Assembly (NCBI RefSeq): GCF_004166885.1 | Contig: NZ_RCYU01000002.1 | Coordinates: forward strand, 546,110-610,109 | Origin: Streptococcus sp. bf_0095 | GTDB taxonomy: Bacteria; Bacillota; Bacilli; Lactobacillales; Streptococcaceae | Reading direction: 5' to 3' | Length of the DNA stretch: 64,000 bases | Shown here: positions 56,301 to 64,000 of the stretch, piece by piece | How positions within the stretch are numbered: position 1 is the first letter of the stretch | Layout: every line of letters starts with the position of its first letter | Program-made: the position numbers and the translations under genes | The notes under the pieces: generated by a model | Database searches by the model: none | What the model was told of the DNA's origin: nothing | What the model saw: only the letters and a program-made list of their open reading frames with translations

Positions 56301-56824
56301 CTATTGAGAAGAAACAAGGAAAAGAGAAAAAACGCCAAAAAGGAAATGCGGAGCTCAATCTCCAAATTGATGCCTACATTCCAAGTGATTATATCTTCGA
56401 TGAACGTCAAAAAATTGAAATTTACAAACGTATTCGAGAAATTCAAATTCAAGAAGATTATGAACTGCTGCAAGATGAATTGATTGATCGTTTCGGAGAA
56501 TATCCTGATGTGGTAGCCTATCTCCTAGAAATAGGGTTTATCAAATCTTATCTAGACCAGGTCTTTGTTAAAGTGGTTGATCGAAAAGACAATCAACTAA
56601 CGGTGAAATTTGAGCCAATTACCAAGCAACTTTTCTTGACTCAAGATTATTTTGCTGCCTTATCAGCAACTAATTTAAAAGCTCGTATTGCAGAAAGCCA
56701 AGGATTGATTGAATTAATCTTTGATGTGCGAAATAAAAAAGACTTCGAAATTTTAGAAGGCTTGCGACAATTTGGGGAAAAATTACTGGCCATCAAGCAG
56801 GAAAAAATGGAAAAACAAGACTAG
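53312..56824 (+). CDS. mfd: Transcription-repair coupling factor
   Basis: An 1170-residue translocase that dislodges stalled RNA polymerase and recruits UvrA. N-terminal UvrB-like part (1-340), RNA polymerase interaction domain (about 490-560; [17 protein letters not shown]), RecG-like motor with Walker [12 protein letters not shown] (about 647) and DEEQ box (about 748), and a C-terminal TRCF domain (about 1010-1150). The start at 53312 overlaps the pth stop by 8 bases and gives the usual streptococcal length. Translational coupling is likely, since its own ribosome site is weak. Confidence 0.96.
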   Translation: MDKYKTLVDLFQQNKNIRKWQQDQQKRSRSLLLGLSSSTKAITMATVVEDGHKVLVLTSSQNEAERLASDLLGLLGEEKVYLFLGDDNPLAEFVFASQERVFSRLEALDFLLAPEKEGIVIANVSGSRLLLPNPKTVSSMIQSFSVGEEKNLTELKDTLLAMGYQKVSQVSQQGEFSLRGDILDLFEASQDFPYRLEFFGDEIDGIRTFSPETQRSLENLDAVTVHPVSDMLLTKDDFLRGQKNLENMIQKSPHPELKSYLTEILTEAHHQRLHADSRKFLSLFYQQTYTLFDYLPKHAPLFLDDYHKIMDQEARFDVDVANLLTEDLQKSRSFAEAQYFADNSALLRTYKPASYFSNFQKGLGNLRFDALYSFNQYPMQEFFSQFSLLKDEIDRFRKQDYTVILQVTSKQGLHQLQEHLRDYGIQLDYLAPDQLHPGQSQLVIGGLARGFHFVDEKIVLITETEIFQKKVKRKIRRQTISNAERLKNYNELEKGDYVVHQVHGIGQYLGLETIEISGVHRDYVSIQYQNGDRISIPVDQIQMLSKYVASDGKPPKINKLNDGRFQKAKQKVRQEVEDIAEDLIQLYAERSQLQGFAFTPDDENQEAFDQAFPYVETDDQIRSIQEIKKDMESSSPMDRLLVGDVGFGKTEVAMRAAFKAVKDHKQVAVLVPTTVLAQQHYANFKERFEAFPVEVDVLSRFRSRAEQKETLEKLKKGQVDILIGTHRLLSKDVEFADLGLIVIDEEQRFGVKHKETLKELKKKVDVLTLTATPIPRTLHMSMLGIRDLSVIETPPTNRYPVQTYVLETNPTIIRDAIRREMDRGGQVYYLYNKVDTIEQKVSELQELVPEASIGFVHGQMSEVRLENTLMDFIEGEYDILVTTTIIETGVDIPNANTLFIENADHMGLSTLYQLRGRVGRSNRIAYAYLMYRPDKTLTEVSEKRLEAIKGFTELGSGFKIAMRDLSIRGAGNILGASQSGFIDSVGFEMYSQLLEAAIEKKQGKEKKRQKGNAELNLQIDAYIPSDYIFDERQKIEIYKRIREIQIQEDYELLQDELIDRFGEYPDVVAYLLEIGFIKSYLDQVFVKVVDRKDNQLTVKFEPITKQLFLTQDYFAALSATNLKARIAESQGLIELIFDVRNKKDFEILEGLRQFGEKLLAIKQEKMEKQD

Positions 56825-56861
56825 AAAGAAAGATTTTACTAGGCTCTTTCTAAAAAAATGG

Positions 56862-56867
56862 TACAAT
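56862..56867 (+). promoter_or_regulatory. Extended -10 promoter before rqcP
   Basis: TGGTACAAT, 20 bp before rqcP; no clear -35. Confidence 0.45.
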
Positions 56868-56887
56868 AATACATTAGAGGTGATACG

Positions 56888-57154
56888 ATGAGATTAGATA
56901 AATATTTAAAAGTTTCCCGCATTATCAAAAGACGCCCTGTAGCTAAAGAAGTAGCCGATAAGGGGCGCATCAAAGTCAATGGGGTCCTAGCGAAAAGTTC
57001 AACCGACTTGAAGGTAAATGACGAAGTCGAAGTTCGCTTTGGAAATAAGCTATTGACAGTAAAAGTGTTGGAAATGTTAGATAGTACTAAAAAAGAAGAT
57101 GCGTCTAAAATGTATGAAATCATTCGTGAAACAAGGATAGAAGAAGATGCCTAA
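56888..57154 (+). CDS. rqcP: Ribosome quality-control S4-domain protein RqcP
   Basis: An 88-residue S4-domain protein ([32 protein letters not shown]) that binds the 50S-peptidyl-tRNA complex and helps RqcH add alanine tails to stalled peptides. Length and order next to divIC match Bacillus YabO. AGAGGTGAT supplies the ribosome site. It overlaps divIC by 8 bases. Confidence 0.94.
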   Translation: MRLDKYLKVSRIIKRRPVAKEVADKGRIKVNGVLAKSSTDLKVNDEVEVRFGNKLLTVKVLEMLDSTKKEDASKMYEIIRETRIEEDA

Positions 57155-57515
57155 AAATATTGTACAAATGAATAATCGGTATATTCAAGACGAACATCAG
57201 CGTCAGAAATACCAGAATGAGGAGCGAAAAAAACAGAACCGTTTTATGGGTTGGGTTCTCATTTTAATTATTTTATTGTTTATTCTCCCAACTTATAATC
57301 TGGCTCAGAGTTACCAGACGCTTCAAAAACGCAAACAACAATACGTTCAATTGCAAGAACAATATCAGCAAACCCTTGAGGAAAAAGAATATCAAAAGGA
57401 TATCGTAGAGAAGTTGAAGGATGACGAATACGCTGCAAAATATGCACGCGCAAAATATTCCTTCTCTAAAGATGGCGAATATATTTATACGATACCTAAT
57501 TTATTACCGAAATAA
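57147..57515 (+). CDS. divIC: Cell division protein DivIC (FtsB family)
   Basis: A 122-residue bitopic septal protein: short cytoplasmic part, one membrane helix (about 32-50), and extracellular coiled coil (about 52-95) that binds DivIB and FtsL. The tail [20 protein letters not shown] is the conserved FtsB/DivIC end. It overlaps rqcP by 8 bases and the next small gene by one base (TAATG). Confidence 0.92.
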   Translation: MPKNIVQMNNRYIQDEHQRQKYQNEERKKQNRFMGWVLILIILLFILPTYNLAQSYQTLQKRKQQYVQLQEQYQQTLEEKEYQKDIVEKLKDDEYAAKYARAKYSFSKDGEYIYTIPNLLPK

Positions 57516-57643
57516 TGGAAAATATTGTAAAAACCGTTCAACAATTTCTAGAATATTCTGATACAAAATTAGAAGAGTTAGCTAAAAAAAATCAAGCCTT
57601 AAAATTGCAAGAAGAAACTCAGGAAAGGAGCAAGGATGAATAA
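57515..57643 (+). CDS. Small conserved hypothetical protein between divIC and the serine hydrolase
   Basis: A 42-codon frame tightly packed between coupled genes. It overlaps the divIC stop by one base (TAATG) and the next gene's start by eight bases (ATGAATAA). The product begins [19 protein letters not shown] and continues with a Lys/Glu/Gln-rich amphipathic helix (EELAKKNQALKLQEE). No membrane segment. A short gene occupies the same slot in pneumococcus. Function unknown. Confidence 0.75.
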   Translation: MENIVKTVQQFLEYSDTKLEELAKKNQALKLQEETQERSKDE

Positions 57644-58919
57644 GTTAGTTTATTGGATGATTTTTCCTACTTTCTTAGTCACCCAACCCTTATCTGATTC
57701 ATCCCAAGTCCAAGTTCCACTGACTGCTGATTCTTCATACACTAGTCAAATAGGGACTCAGGATCATTTCTTTGTCTCCATCCCATCCAATCCGAATGTT
57801 TATCAGCCAATCGTGACCTATTCGGATCCAGAATTGCGTCAAAAAGCTGGGGAAATCAAACCTGATACTCCCTTTACTGTTGATCAATTGTTTGTCAATA
57901 ATCAAGGGAAATCTGTTTTTAAATTATCGAATAAACAGTATGTAGTAGCTGATCAAGATCAAATTTACGAAGATTCGATTTTGGAATTAACAGAAGAAAA
58001 AAAGACCATGTGGCTGACATCCTCTTTTACAGTTTATGATCAACCCTTGGTAAATGGCGCAAAAAGCAAAAAAACAAGTCTGACTCCCTATAGTAAGGTT
58101 GAAATCACCAAGACTGCCAAAACTTTAAAAGGGACCTATCTAGAAATTTCTGGCCAGGGGTGGATTGCAAAAGATGAACTTTCTGCTACAGATAATCGGA
58201 TGGAGAAAGTCCAAGAGATTCTCAATCAGAAGTACAACAAAGACGGAATTGCAGTTTACGTGAAGCAGGTGGATACTGGAAAGACTGCTGGGATACATGA
58301 AGATCAGGAAATGTATTCTGCTAGTATAGCCAAGCTCTTGTATTTGTACTATACTCAAAAAGAGATAAACGAAAACCATGTAGATTTGCAGACTCCTTTA
58401 AAATATACAAAAGAAGTCAATGATTATCCAGGAGCTTATGAACCGGAAGGCAGTGGAAGTATTTCAAAAACACCGGATGATAAGGAATATACCGTCGCTG
58501 ATTTGATTAATCGGGTGGCAAAAGAATCTGATAATGTTGCGCAAAACATTTTAGGCTATTATGTAACGCATCAATCAGACAAAGAATTTCAAAAGGTGAC
58601 CAATAAGATTGCAGGAAAAACGTGGAATGTAGAAACTAGAATGGCATCTCCAAAAATGGCAGGAAATGTCATGGAAGCTATCTACCAACAAAATGGTGGA
58701 ATCATTGATGCTCTGTCAGAGACTCGCTTTGATGATCAACGAATTTCAAAAGATATCCCAGTCAAGGTCGCTCACAAGATTGGAGATGCCTATGATTTCC
58801 GTCATGATGTCGCCATTGTTTATACAGAATCACCATTTATTTTAGCTATTTTTACGGATCACTCTGATTACGAGACTATCTCAGCAATTGCCAAAGATAT
58901 TTATGAGGTCTTACAGTAA
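57636..58919 (+). CDS. Exported class A beta-lactamase-like serine hydrolase
   Basis: A 427-residue secreted protein: signal peptide (1-18), an SH3-like N-terminal part (about 60-185), then a beta-lactamase/transpeptidase-fold domain. The SxxK motif is Ser230-I-A-Lys233, the SDN motif lies in ESDNVAQNI (about 299), and the KTG position reads HKIGD, a variant. The fold, rather than a resistance role, is supported; orthologues sit in the same place in pneumococcus. AGGAGCAAGG is the ribosome site. It overlaps tilS (TAATG). Confidence 0.82.
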   Translation: MNKLVYWMIFPTFLVTQPLSDSSQVQVPLTADSSYTSQIGTQDHFFVSIPSNPNVYQPIVTYSDPELRQKAGEIKPDTPFTVDQLFVNNQGKSVFKLSNKQYVVADQDQIYEDSILELTEEKKTMWLTSSFTVYDQPLVNGAKSKKTSLTPYSKVEITKTAKTLKGTYLEISGQGWIAKDELSATDNRMEKVQEILNQKYNKDGIAVYVKQVDTGKTAGIHEDQEMYSASIAKLLYLYYTQKEINENHVDLQTPLKYTKEVNDYPGAYEPEGSGSISKTPDDKEYTVADLINRVAKESDNVAQNILGYYVTHQSDKEFQKVTNKIAGKTWNVETRMASPKMAGNVMEAIYQQNGGIIDALSETRFDDQRISKDIPVKVAHKIGDAYDFRHDVAIVYTESPFILAIFTDHSDYETISAIAKDIYEVLQ

Positions 58920-60193
58920 TGAAAGATAAATTTCTTCAGTTCTGTCTAAAGGAGGGGCTTTTTGAATCTCATCAAAAAGTCCTTTTGGCTTTATCAGGAG
59001 GGGTGGACTCCATGACCTTACTGGATTGGCTCTACCATTATCGGCACCAATTAGGAATCGACCTCGTACTTGCTCATGTCAATCATCACCAACGCATTGA
59101 AGCTGACCAAGAAGAAAGAGGAATTCGAGCAATAGCTGAAGCAAAACATCTACCGCTGAAGGTTGCCCATTTCTCTGGTCCTTTTTCTGAAAGCCAAGCT
59201 AGACAATTCCGCTATGATTTCTTTGAAAAAGTTATGAAAGAAGAAGCTTGTAGCGCTCTCGTCACCGCTCATCATATGGATGATCAGGCAGAAACGATTT
59301 TAATGCGTCTGATTCGTGGGAGTCGTCCACGGCATTTAAAAGGTATTCCTTTAAAACAACCATTTGGACAGGGTGTGTTGATCCGTCCCCTCTTATATTT
59401 CAAAAAAAAGGATTTTCCAGAAATTTTTCATTATGAGGATAAGAGCAACCGCTCCTTGGACTATTTCCGTAATCGTATCCGCCATCGTTATCTCCCACTG
59501 TTAGAAAAAGAAAATCCTCAAGTGACGAGTGCTTTGGTCAACTTAGGAGAGGATCTCAGTCATTGGCACCAGGCTTTAAAAGAGTTGACCAAAGATTTGA
59601 ATCCACAAGATGTGACACAGTTTCAAAAGCAATCACCAGCTGTTCAGATTTATTTGCTGGAAGAGTATCTAGCTAGTTTTCCAGACTTGCAATTGAGTCG
59701 GGCACAATTTGAACAATTACATAGAATAGTAGTGACCAAGTCCAATACGCAACAAGTTCTAAAGAATGGTTATGAACTTTACAAAGACTATCACTATTTT
59801 GAAATTCGGAAAATCAGTCGTAGGACGGATGACCGAATGTCAGAAGTTTTGTTACAATTTGGAACCATAAAGACAGTAGGTGCTTATCGCTTTTTATTTG
59901 GAGTGGAACCAAGCGATTCATATATGGAGGCAATCCCACTTCCAAACAACCACCCAGTTTTTATTCGCCCCCGTAAAAGGGGAGATCGTATTCTGATGAA
60001 CGGTCACCATAGAAAAATTAGCAGATTGTTGATTAACCAAAAAATCCCTTTAAATCAACGAAACAATCTGGTGGTTTTAGAACAAGATAAACAAATACTG
60101 GCTATTCCTGAAATTGCGATCAGTGATTTGAGTAAGGAATTAAAAAATGGTATAATGAAGCATACAATTTATATCCAGAAAATAGATAGGTAA
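58919..60193 (+). CDS. tilS: tRNA(Ile) lysidine synthetase
   Basis: A 424-residue PP-loop ATPase that converts C34 of the CAT-anticodon tRNA-Ile to lysidine, so it reads AUA. P-loop [13 protein letters not shown] (near residue 22), the HHMDDQAET motif (about 117), and complete C-terminal domains. It overlaps the upstream stop by one base and precedes hpt by 5 bp. Confidence 0.96.
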   Translation: MKDKFLQFCLKEGLFESHQKVLLALSGGVDSMTLLDWLYHYRHQLGIDLVLAHVNHHQRIEADQEERGIRAIAEAKHLPLKVAHFSGPFSESQARQFRYDFFEKVMKEEACSALVTAHHMDDQAETILMRLIRGSRPRHLKGIPLKQPFGQGVLIRPLLYFKKKDFPEIFHYEDKSNRSLDYFRNRIRHRYLPLLEKENPQVTSALVNLGEDLSHWHQALKELTKDLNPQDVTQFQKQSPAVQIYLLEEYLASFPDLQLSRAQFEQLHRIVVTKSNTQQVLKNGYELYKDYHYFEIRKISRRTDDRMSEVLLQFGTIKTVGAYRFLFGVEPSDSYMEAIPLPNNHPVFIRPRKRGDRILMNGHHRKISRLLINQKIPLNQRNNLVVLEQDKQILAIPEIAISDLSKELKNGIMKHTIYIQKIDR

Positions 60194-60198
60194 AAAAG

Positions 60199-60741
60199 AT
60201 GTTAGAACAAGATATCAAAAAGATACTCATTTCCCACGATGAAATCGTGACTGCAGCACGTGAACTTGGTCAAAAACTGACAGAAGATTACCAAGGGAAA
60301 AATCCGATTTTAGTAGGGATTTTAAAAGGGTCAGTCCCATTTATGGCGGAATTGATCAAACATATTGATACGCATATTGAGTTGGATTTTATGCTAGTGT
60401 CTAGCTATCATGGTGGAACATCAAGCTCAGGCGTGATTAATATCATCAAAGATATGGACCAAGACATTAAGGGTCGAGATATTCTCTTTGTTGAAGATAT
60501 CATTGATACTGGTAAAACTCTTAAGAGTTTGAAAGAATTGTTTGAAGGACGTCAACCAGCATCTGTTAAAATTGCTACCTTGTTGGATAAACCTGAAGGA
60601 CGCTTGGTTGAGATTGAAGCAGATTACACTTGCTTTACCATCCCAAACGAGTTTGTTGTGGGCTATGGTTTAGACTACGATGAAAACTATCGAAACCTTC
60701 CTTATATCGGAGTATTAAAAGAAGAAGTGTATTCAAAATAG
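60199..60741 (+). CDS. hpt: Hypoxanthine phosphoribosyltransferase
   Basis: A 180-residue purine-salvage enzyme making IMP or GMP from hypoxanthine or guanine and PRPP. The PRPP loop is [11 protein letters not shown] (about 97-107), and the flexible-loop region has [11 protein letters not shown]. Five bp after tilS and 10 bp before ftsH, the conserved tilS-hpt-ftsH order. Confidence 0.97.
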   Translation: MLEQDIKKILISHDEIVTAARELGQKLTEDYQGKNPILVGILKGSVPFMAELIKHIDTHIELDFMLVSSYHGGTSSSGVINIIKDMDQDIKGRDILFVEDIIDTGKTLKSLKELFEGRQPASVKIATLLDKPEGRLVEIEADYTCFTIPNEFVVGYGLDYDENYRNLPYIGVLKEEVYSK

Positions 60742-60751
60742 AGGAAACTAG

Positions 60752-62725
60752 ATGAAAAATAACAAAAACAATGGTTTTGTTCGAAATCCTTTTCTGTATC
60801 TATTGATTATTGTAGCTGCTGTTACAGGTTTTCAGTATTTCTTTGCTGGAAATAGTATCGGACAAAGTCAGCAAATCAATTATACAGAATTGGTAAAAGA
60901 GCTTAAATCAGACAACGTCAAGGAAATTAGCTATCAGCCAAACGGTAGTGTCATTGAAATTTCCGGTACCTATAACAAAGCAAAAACCAGCAAGGATGAT
61001 ACAGGGGTTCAATTTTTCACTCCAAGTCCAAGTAAGGTGACTCGCTTCACAAGTGTAATTTTACCGTCTGATTTGACTGTTCAAGAATTACAAAACTTAG
61101 CATCCGAACATAAGGCTGATATCACCATTAAACGGGAAAGCTCAAGTGGAATGTGGATTACCATTCTGACTTCAATCGTTCCCTTTGTGATTGTCATGTT
61201 CTTCTTCTTCTCCATGATGAACCAAGGCGGTGGCGGTGGCGCCCGCGGAGCTATGAACTTCGGACGTAACAAAGCGCGTGCTACCAATAAAGAAGATATC
61301 AAGGTTCGTTTTTCAGATGTAGCAGGGGCTGAAGAAGAAAAACAAGAACTTGTTGAAGTGGTTGAATTCTTAAAAGATCCAAAACGCTTTACAAAATTGG
61401 GTGCTCGTATCCCAGCAGGTGTCCTTCTTGAAGGCCCTCCGGGAACTGGTAAAACTCTTCTAGCAAAAGCAGTTGCAGGAGAAGCTGGCGTTCCTTTCTT
61501 TAGTATTTCAGGTTCTGACTTCGTAGAAATGTTTGTCGGTGTCGGTGCAAGCCGGGTTCGGTCTCTATTTGAAGATGCTAAAAAAGCAGCTCCAGCCATT
61601 ATCTTTATCGATGAGATTGATGCTGTTGGACGTCAACGGGGAGTTGGCCTTGGTGGGGGAAATGATGAACGGGAACAAACTCTCAACCAGCTCTTGATTG
61701 AGATGGATGGTTTTGAAGGAAACGAAGGCATCATCGTGATTGCAGCTACTAACCGTTCAGATGTTCTGGACCCAGCCCTCCTTCGTCCTGGGCGTTTTGA
61801 CCGGAAGGTTTTAGTTGGTCGTCCAGATGTAAAAGGACGTGAAGCTATCTTGCGTGTCCATGCTAAAAACAAACCATTAGCCAAAGATGTCGACTTGAAA
61901 CTAGTTGCCCAACAAACACCGGGATTTGTTGGAGCGGATCTTGAAAATGTCTTAAACGAAGCAGCTCTGGTAGCGGCTCGTCGCAATAAGAAGGTAATAG
62001 ACGCCTCTGATATTGATGAAGCAGAAGACCGTGTGATTGCTGGTCCATCTAAGAAAGACCGAACAGTTTCTCAAAAGGAACGCGAATTGGTTGCTTACCA
62101 CGAGGCAGGGCATACCATTGTCGGATTAGTCCTATCTAATGCTCGTGTTGTTCACAAGGTGACCATCGTTCCACGTGGACGTGCTGGTGGTTATATGATT
62201 GCTCTTCCAAAAGAAGACCAAATGCTTCTTTCTAAAGAAGATATGAAAGAACAATTGGCTGGATTGATGGGGGGACGTGTTGCAGAAGAAATTATCTTCA
62301 ACGTCCAAACCACAGGAGCTTCCAATGACTTTGAACAAGCGACCCAAATGGCGCGTGCTATGGTAACGGAATATGGAATGAGTGAAAAACTTGGTCCAGT
62401 TCAATACGAAGGCAACCATGCTATGTTTGGAGCTCAAACGACTCAAAAATTCATTTCAGAGCAAACAGCATATGAAATTGATGAAGAAGTAAGAAGTCTT
62501 TTGAATGAAGCTCGAAATAAAGCGGCTGAAATCATCCAGAACAATCGTGAGACCCACAAGTTGATTGCGGAAGCCTTGTTGAAATACGAAACCTTGGACA
62601 GTGTTCAAATTAAGTCATTGTATGAAACAGGTAAAATGCCAGAAGATACTGATTTAGAATTAGAAAAAGAATCTAAACCATTATCTTATGAAGAAATTAA
62701 ATCTAAAATGGAAGAAAATAAGTAA
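60752..62725 (+). CDS. ftsH: Membrane ATP-dependent zinc protease FtsH
   Basis: A 657-residue hexameric protease. Two membrane helices (about 12-30 and 131-151) flank an extracellular domain. A Gly-rich segment follows (about 157-165). The AAA+ module has Walker A GPPGTGKT (about 228), Walker [12 protein letters not shown] and the SRH region. The metalloprotease has the HEAGH motif at residues 450-454. It degrades membrane and regulatory proteins. Last gene of the cluster, followed by repeat A copy 2. Confidence 0.98.
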   Translation: MKNNKNNGFVRNPFLYLLIIVAAVTGFQYFFAGNSIGQSQQINYTELVKELKSDNVKEISYQPNGSVIEISGTYNKAKTSKDDTGVQFFTPSPSKVTRFTSVILPSDLTVQELQNLASEHKADITIKRESSSGMWITILTSIVPFVIVMFFFFSMMNQGGGGGARGAMNFGRNKARATNKEDIKVRFSDVAGAEEEKQELVEVVEFLKDPKRFTKLGARIPAGVLLEGPPGTGKTLLAKAVAGEAGVPFFSISGSDFVEMFVGVGASRVRSLFEDAKKAAPAIIFIDEIDAVGRQRGVGLGGGNDEREQTLNQLLIEMDGFEGNEGIIVIAATNRSDVLDPALLRPGRFDRKVLVGRPDVKGREAILRVHAKNKPLAKDVDLKLVAQQTPGFVGADLENVLNEAALVAARRNKKVIDASDIDEAEDRVIAGPSKKDRTVSQKERELVAYHEAGHTIVGLVLSNARVVHKVTIVPRGRAGGYMIALPKEDQMLLSKEDMKEQLAGLMGGRVAEEIIFNVQTTGASNDFEQATQMARAMVTEYGMSEKLGPVQYEGNHAMFGAQTTQKFISEQTAYEIDEEVRSLLNEARNKAAEIIQNNRETHKLIAEALLKYETLDSVQIKSLYETGKMPEDTDLELEKESKPLSYEEIKSKMEENK

Positions 62726-62756
62726 TAAACTTTATAGTCTTCTAAAGTATTTAGAA

Positions 62757-63047
62757 GGAGCCGAAAATTTTGGCTCCTCAGATAGAAGATAAAGTCTTCT
62801 AAAAACTTTCCTTAGGTGAGATTGGACGTCAGCGAACTTCTAAGAAGTTCCATGACTAATTATTGAGCCTAAGGTCTTAATAATTCCGAGTGCCTGAAAC
62901 TATTACGTTTCAGGCACTTTTCTCACGGCGGAAAAGTTTCTAATCTTCCTAAATGACTAAAAATAAAAGTAATTTTTTGAAAAGCATCTTGCTTTTTTAT
63001 GTAAAACAATAGTTTGTCTACATTCAAGGGAGCTGAAATTTCGGCTC
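62757..63047 (-). repeat. Dispersed repeat A, copy 2 (252-bp body, inverted relative to copy 1)
   Basis: The body 62778-63029, read on the minus strand, aligns end to end with 2433-2685. Hairpins inside are conserved, e.g. AGTGCCTGAAAC / GTTTCAGGCACT, but loops differ. It is bracketed by two related hairpins, GGAGCC..GGCTCC (62757-62777) and GAGCTGAAA / TTTCGGCTC (63030-63047), different in sequence from those around copy 1. The right one is followed by a T10 run and works as a terminator before tRNA-Glu. Confidence 0.85.
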
Positions 63048-63067
63048 TTTTTTTTTTCAAAAAAGTG

Positions 63068-63095
63068 TTGACAGATGAAAATGAACTGATATAAT
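63068..63095 (+). promoter_or_regulatory. tRNA-Glu promoter
   Basis: TTGACA (63068-63073), 16-bp spacer, TATAAT (63090-63095), 18 bp before the tRNA. Confidence 0.88.
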
Positions 63096-63113
63096 AGATT
63101 ACGTTGTAAAAAT

Positions 63114-63185
63114 GGTCCGTTGGTCAAGGGGTTAAGACACCGCCTTTTCACGGCGGTAACACGGGTTCGAATCCCGTACGGACTA
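63114..63185 (+). tRNA. tRNA-Glu (TTC), second copy
   Basis: 72 bases, identical to the tRNA-Glu at 42332-42403 but on the opposite strand. Anticodon TTC. It has its own promoter and terminator, next to comX as in pneumococcus. Confidence 0.97.
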
Positions 63186-63189
63186 TCGC

Positions 63190-63222
63190 AAAAAGTTGTT
63201 ACATTCGTAGCAACTTTTTTTG
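63190..63222 (+). terminator. tRNA-Glu terminator
   Basis: Stem AAAAAGTTGTTAC / GTAGCAACTTTTT (one G-U), T-run; it separates the tRNA from comX control DNA. Confidence 0.85.
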
Positions 63223-63264
63223 TTTGATAAAACCATTATTCTGACATTCTTATCAAAATAATGA

Positions 63265-63331
63265 CCGATTAGAGTTAAAAAAGATTCCAAATAGAAAATA
63301 AACCCAAATAAATCCAAACCTCCTTTAAAAT
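63265..63331 (+). promoter_or_regulatory. Degenerate ComE-type repeat and promoter of comX
   Basis: CCGATTAGA (63265-63273) and CCAAATAGA (63287-63295) match at 7 of 9 positions with a 13-bp gap. Exactly 30 bases later is TAAAAT (63326-63331), the same distance as at comAB (30) and comC (31). The distal half is weaker and one base further away. Confidence 0.7.
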
Positions 63332-63356
63332 GAAGACAAGTTAGAAAGGAGGTCCA

Positions 63357-63839
63357 ATGAACTTTAAAAAATCATATGAAAAAGTAAAATGGATAGTATG
63401 GAAATGCGAAAAGGAATTTTATATTCATCTTTGGGATCACGCAGATTGGGAACAAGAAGGTAGACTGGTCTTATATGAGCTACAAATAAGTAATCCAGAA
63501 GTAGAAGAAAATGAAGAAATTCTATTAACCTACTTCAAAACAAAGTTTCGCAATCATATAAAAGATAAAGTTAGAAAACAAGAGAGTGATAAAAGGAAAT
63601 TAAATAAGGTACCTTATACAGAGATTGGAGAAATTAGTCATCGACTTCGATCAAAAGAACTCTTTTTAGATGAACTAGTCCTGTTGAGAGGAGCCCTAAA
63701 AGAATTCCGAGAAAACCTAACCGATCAGGAAAAAGAAGACTATGATAAACTTCTGATGAATCAACGTTTTTCTGGACGAGCAAAAATGCGGAGAAGACTC
63801 CAAGAATACTTGAAAGATTTCAAGGATCATCATTTATGA
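63357..63839 (+). CDS. comX: Competence sigma factor ComX (SigX)
   Basis: A 160-residue short sigma-70-like factor that directs RNA polymerase to late competence genes with the cin-box promoter. A sigma region 2-like core runs over about 10-90 (WKCEKEFYIHLWDHADWEQEGRLVLYEL is the typical start, in two parts), and a C-terminal region-4-like helical end is basic (SGRAKMRRRLQEYL). AGAAAGGAGGTCC gives a very strong ribosome site. Located between tRNA-Glu and an rRNA operon, like pneumococcal comX1; a second copy may lie by another rRNA operon. Confidence 0.94.
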   Translation: MNFKKSYEKVKWIVWKCEKEFYIHLWDHADWEQEGRLVLYELQISNPEVEENEEILLTYFKTKFRNHIKDKVRKQESDKRKLNKVPYTEIGEISHRLRSKELFLDELVLLRGALKEFRENLTDQEKEDYDKLLMNQRFSGRAKMRRRLQEYLKDFKDHHL

Positions 63840-63871
63840 AAAAGGATGTAAAAAAGCATCCTTTTTCATAA
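63836..63871 (+). terminator. comX terminator
   Basis: Perfect stem ATGAAAAAGGATG / CATCCTTTTTCAT, 8-base loop, overlapping the comX stop. Confidence 0.85.
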
Positions 63872-63905
63872 AAAAATAAAAATTTAAAAAAATAGAAAAA
63901 AGATA

Positions 63906-63934
63906 TTGACAAGGTGAAGTGGACGTGATATACT
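63906..63934 (+). promoter_or_regulatory. rRNA operon promoter
   Basis: TTGACA (63906-63911), 17-bp spacer, TATACT (63929-63934). Confidence 0.88.
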
Positions 63935-63941
63935 AATATAG

Positions 63942-64000
63942 TTGTCGCGCGAGAGCGACAAAGACCTTTGAAAACTGAACAAGACGAACCAATGTGCAGG
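63942..64000 (+). other. rRNA operon leader (16S rRNA lies beyond the window)
   Basis: A hairpin TTGTCGC / GCGACAA (63942-63961) is followed by GACCTTTGAAAACTGAAC, the usual leader sequence ahead of streptococcal 16S rRNA. No mature rRNA is in the window. Confidence 0.8.

Noticed and set aside
63840..63905. Search for cin-box (TACGAATA) SigX promoters
   Set aside because: No convincing exact cin-box was found upstream of a gene by eye in this window; near matches fell inside coding sequence or lacked context.

Overview
This 64 kb window spans the replication origin of a Streptococcus chromosome. Gene content, order and competence genes point to the mitis/sanguinis part of the genus. The evidence is the order rlmH-htrA-parB-oriC-dnaA-dnaN-ychF-pth-mfd-rqcP-divIC-tilS-hpt-ftsH, a comCDE cluster beside rlmH, comX between a tRNA-Glu and an rRNA operon, and the dlt, sdaA, mnmA/mnmG and ECF loci. 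The species cannot be fixed from the sequence alone. The predicted mature competence pheromone, DKHSKIIIRDLFKKGKK, is not one I recognise.

Layout. Positions 1-10.4 kb hold the 5' end of a dlt operon, an S41-type protease, a VTC-domain/DUF4956 pair divergent from a beta-helix-type lipoprotein, a DUF4947 lipoprotein, and a giant YhgE/Pip membrane protein divergent from its probable TetR regulator. Positions 10.4-14 kb hold comAB, the exporter of the competence pheromone. Positions 14.2-23.4 kb carry rpsD, then veg, dnaB, rplI, gdpP, mnmG, a Nudix hydrolase and mnmA, all on the minus strand. Positions 23.5-27.3 kb hold two LysM wall proteins flanking the serine dehydratase genes sdaAB-sdaAA and a HAD phosphatase. 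Positions 27.5-33.1 kb hold ecfT-ecfA2-ecfA1-pgsA and two M16 peptidase-like genes. Next come yaaA-recF, guaB, trpS with a T-box, an ABC-F protein and a YfhO protein. Positions 42.2-45 kb hold tRNA-Asn, tRNA-Glu, comEDC and tRNA-Arg. The origin lies at about 45.5-49.5 kb. From dnaA rightward nearly everything is on the plus strand, and left of it mostly on the minus strand, as expected for two diverging replication arms. The window ends in the leader of an rRNA operon.

How it fits together. The complete early competence circuit is here: comC (pheromone, only 43 codons), comAB (processing and export), comDE (receptor kinase and regulator) and comX (alternative sigma factor). The comC and comAB promoters carry the same 9-bp direct repeat (CCAAATA-type) with 12-bp spacing, followed 30-31 bp later by a -10 box. 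comX has a degenerate version at the same distance. The origin shows DnaA-box clusters before htrA, before dnaA and between dnaA and dnaN. The last is followed by a Bacillus-like DnaA-trio tract. Perfect parS cores lie at 29.8 and 40.5 kb, with a one-mismatch site at 6.7 kb.

Unexplained structure includes two dispersed repeats. One is about 253 bp, in inverted orientation at 2.4 and 62.8 kb, and each copy is bracketed by a locally duplicated hairpin. The other is a 171-bp three-hairpin element with copies at 5.7 and 10.2 kb. Others are tandem 11-bp-phased CiaR-like hexamers upstream of the VTC gene, a paired 17-bp operator between yhgE and tetR, and an apparently leaderless parB promoter inside a 13-bp inverted repeat. 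I found no prophage, insertion sequence, conjugative element or CRISPR array.
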